Origin: a bacterium CG2_30_54_10
GTDB taxonomy: Bacteria > Muiribacteriota > Ozemobacteria > Ozemobacterales > Ozemobacteraceae
DNA length: 6,626 nt
Direction: 5' to 3'
Assembly (NCBI GenBank): GCA_001872985.1
Contig: MNYA01000038.1
Coordinates: 1-6,626, forward strand
A program made the translations under genes and the position numbers. The notes under the pieces are model-generated. The model was not told the origin of the DNA, did no database searches, and was given only the letters and a program-made list of their open reading frames with translations. Below, piece after piece: positions 6,395-6,626 of the stretch. Within the stretch, counting starts at the first letter, position 1, and the number at the start of each line of letters is the position of its first letter.

Positions 6395-6460
6395 CTCCCA
6401 TTAACCTTTTCTTCAATTTTCCCAAACTACTAAACTCTTACTTTCTGGGTCATCGGGATA

Positions 6461-6538
6461 ATGCAAACTTTTCTCGCAACCGCCTATCTGATCGGGGAAA
6501 GCAGCATTCTTCATTTAGCTGCCGGTCCTCAGAAGTAG
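6461..6538 (+). CDS. Possible 25-codon reading frame or gene remnant, ending in TAG
   Basis: The frame from ATG 6461 reads MQTFLATAYLIGESSILHLA then AGPQK and TAG (6536-6538). The same frame continues beyond TAG as LYWLNGFWKPLRPC to a TAA at 6581-6583, and then EITVTFWFIDRP to a TAA at 6620-6622. No good ribosome site precedes the ATG; GATAAT at 6457-6462 overlaps it. It could be a chance frame, a decayed gene end or part of a leader. I do not recognise the peptide. Confidence 0.15.
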   Translation: MQTFLATAYLIGESSILHLAAGPQK

Positions 6539-6626
6539 CTCTACTGGCTCAACGGTTTCTGGAAACCTCTAAGGCCTTGTTAAGAAATAACTGTTACATT
6601 CTGGTTCATCGACCGGCCATAAGGGC

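Larger units (their letters stand above)
6053..6626. other. 574-base stretch with repeats and no convincing gene
   Basis: Bases 6053-6200 are rich in A and G on the plus strand, with no Shine-Dalgarno site plus reading frame of note. Bases 6205-6234 hold a 10-base tandem repeat, 6297-6340 a 7-base tandem repeat, and 6277-6297 with 6374-6394 an imperfect inverted repeat. From about 6350 to 6430 the plus strand is pyrimidine-rich instead. Bases 6440-6626 return to ordinary composition and hold small hairpins and a 25-codon frame (6461-6538). A minus-strand open frame across 6147-6425 translates mostly repeat sequence (ICVHLRPK, FIIHHS) and is not credible as a gene. No tRNA cloverleaf was seen by eye. 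The next gene presumably starts beyond the window. Confidence 0.7.

Noticed and set aside
6147..6425. Minus-strand open frame of 92 codons in the tail
   Set aside because: Its protein is mostly the translation of the tandem repeats (ICVHLRPK, FIIHHS); such frames are typical repeat artefacts.
6443..6470. Similarity of GGGATAATGCAAAC to the 3' core of a thiamine pyrophosphate riboswitch
   Set aside because: The required upstream parts (GGGGTGC, CTGAGA) are absent from the preceding sequence.
6488..6523. GATCGGGGAAAGCAGC resembling the conserved loop of signal recognition particle RNA
   Set aside because: The conserved GGAAGGAAGCAGCC core is not matched and the long flanking helix cannot be formed.

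Overview
The window reads as bacterial chromosome of moderate GC content. One tightly packed set of plus-strand genes fills positions 1 to about 5994, a rho-independent terminator follows, and about 570 bases of repeat-bearing DNA without a convincing gene complete it. Competence genes (comEC, comEA), Shine-Dalgarno sites of the AAAGGA/AAGGA type and the terminator all point to a bacterium. The sequence does not fix the phylum. Intergenic repeats like those in the tail are familiar to me from genomes of uncultured environmental bacteria, but that is an impression only.

Region 1 (1-2824) is a DNA-uptake module. It holds the 3' part of comEC (membrane channel, cut by the window edge), a ComEA-like DNA-binding protein with two helix-hairpin-helix domains overlapping it by 10 bases, and a membrane-anchored metallo-beta-lactamase (MBL) hydrolase of the ComEC C-terminal type. 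The MBL domain still attached to ComEC has lost every recognisable metal ligand, while the separate MBL protein two genes downstream keeps all of them. This suggests that the nuclease or phosphodiesterase activity has been moved from ComEC to a separate polypeptide.

Region 2 (2876-5994) encodes nucleic-acid processing: a DHH/DHHA1 phosphoesterase, a 139-residue protein whose C-terminal half looks like a small SH3/Sm-type beta barrel, and a Clp1/Grc3/NOL9-type P-loop polynucleotide 5'-hydroxyl kinase that overlaps it by 4 bases. A good sigma70-type promoter (TTGACC, 17 bases, TATACT) lies across the end of the MBL gene, so this block may also be transcribed on its own. Together the genes suggest a path in which DNA is bound, hydrolysed and imported, with fragments then trimmed and their 5' ends phosphorylated; this link is inference.

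Region 3 (5995-6626) starts with the terminator (6014-6052). It then holds a 10-base tandem repeat, a 7-base tandem repeat flanked by an imperfect inverted repeat, and a final 200 bases with several small hairpins and a 25-codon reading frame that I cannot assign.
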